44,091 bases of DNA from an uncultured Clostridia bacterium (GTDB taxonomy: Bacteria; Bacillota; Clostridia; TANB77; CAG-508). This document shows, in pieces, positions 44,019 through 44,091 of the stretch. The stretch spans positions 1 through 44,091 of the forward strand of contig CALXFD010000018.1 in assembly GCA_944387495.1 (NCBI GenBank). The letters run 5' to 3'. Numbering within the stretch: position 1 is the stretch's first letter; every line of letters begins with the position of its first letter. Under the pieces are notes generated by a model that was not told where the DNA came from, did not search any database, and saw only the letters and a list, made by a program, of their open reading frames with translations. The position numbers and the translations under genes are program-made.

Positions 44019-44091
44019 CTATATTAACAATTTCCAATAACCTTTTCTATCTGATCCCACTCTTTCAATTATCCTTTTATCTTTTAATTGT
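44019..44091 (-). CDS. C-terminus of an AlbA_2/winged-helix-type protein (partial)
   Basis: The last 23 visible residues read QLKDKRIIERVGSDRKGYW followed by K-L-L-I and a stop. This matches the end of the winged-helix domain in AlbA_2 (divergent AAA-4) proteins, where G-x-I-x-R-V-G-S-x-x-x-G-Y-W is typical. The N-terminal part lies beyond the right edge, so identity rests on this short tail. Confidence 0.55.
   Translation of the reverse strand, partial: QLKDKRIIERVGSDRKGYWKLLI

Overview
The window is chromosomal DNA from a very A+T-rich, endospore-forming member of the Clostridia. Evidence for this is the sporulation genes (ylbJ, dpaA, spoVG, spoIVB, an alpha/beta SASP gene, a Spo0E-like gene), Gram-positive ribosome binding sites, consensus sigma-A promoters and a Mn2+ riboswitch. 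It looks like a gut or rumen Clostridia lineage, but the species cannot be named from this sequence alone.

Layout. 1-209: start of a coiled-coil repeat gene. 489-1947: ylbJ and a small tyrosine/asparagine-rich gene. 2252-5848 (minus): rnhA, a TPR membrane protein, dpaA and uppP. 6013-7249: tmcAL, broken by one extra base. 7565-10132 (minus): glucan phosphorylase. 10404-11594: a surface protein with a pilin-like N-terminus. 11909-12110: a small gene holding a (GA)14 tract. 12208-14971: a two-component system. 15400-18450: a P-type ATPase behind a yybP-ykoY (Mn2+) riboswitch. 18450-20471: a small accessory patch (51-aa gene with a structured leader, Spo0E-like protein, 48-aa coiled coil, Xre repressor, ImmA-like protein), followed by tRNA-Glu. 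20738-26489 (minus): housekeeping genes obgE, trpS, rimO, rng and pth. Then spoVG and murC face away from each other, and spoIVB follows. 30264-42286 (minus): a 12-kb operon for a divergent Tad/Flp-type secretion and pilus machine. The end holds a Cof-type HAD hydrolase, a SASP gene and the tail of an AlbA_2-like protein.

How the genes work together. The Tad-like operon encodes a CpaB/SAF protein, two TadZ-like proteins (one without a Walker A motif), a membrane-anchored TadA ATPase, a TadB-TadC fusion, and a run of small single-pass proteins. Four of these share an N-terminus beginning MENA(S/A), and none shows a prepilin peptidase site. No prepilin peptidase gene is in the window.

Most unusual structures. 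(1) Two 144-nt cores, 93% identical, differ by compensatory base-pair changes. Each sits inside arms of about 100 nt whose outer part is an inverted, slightly diverged copy of the 3' end of the neighbouring convergent gene. (2) A 50-nt palindromic repeat occurs three times, twice starting directly after a TAA stop codon. (3) A small gene has its own promoter and terminator, and its (GA)n length puts it out of frame here. (4) A promoter-like sequence in the pilin cluster has a spacer made mostly of an A15 run.
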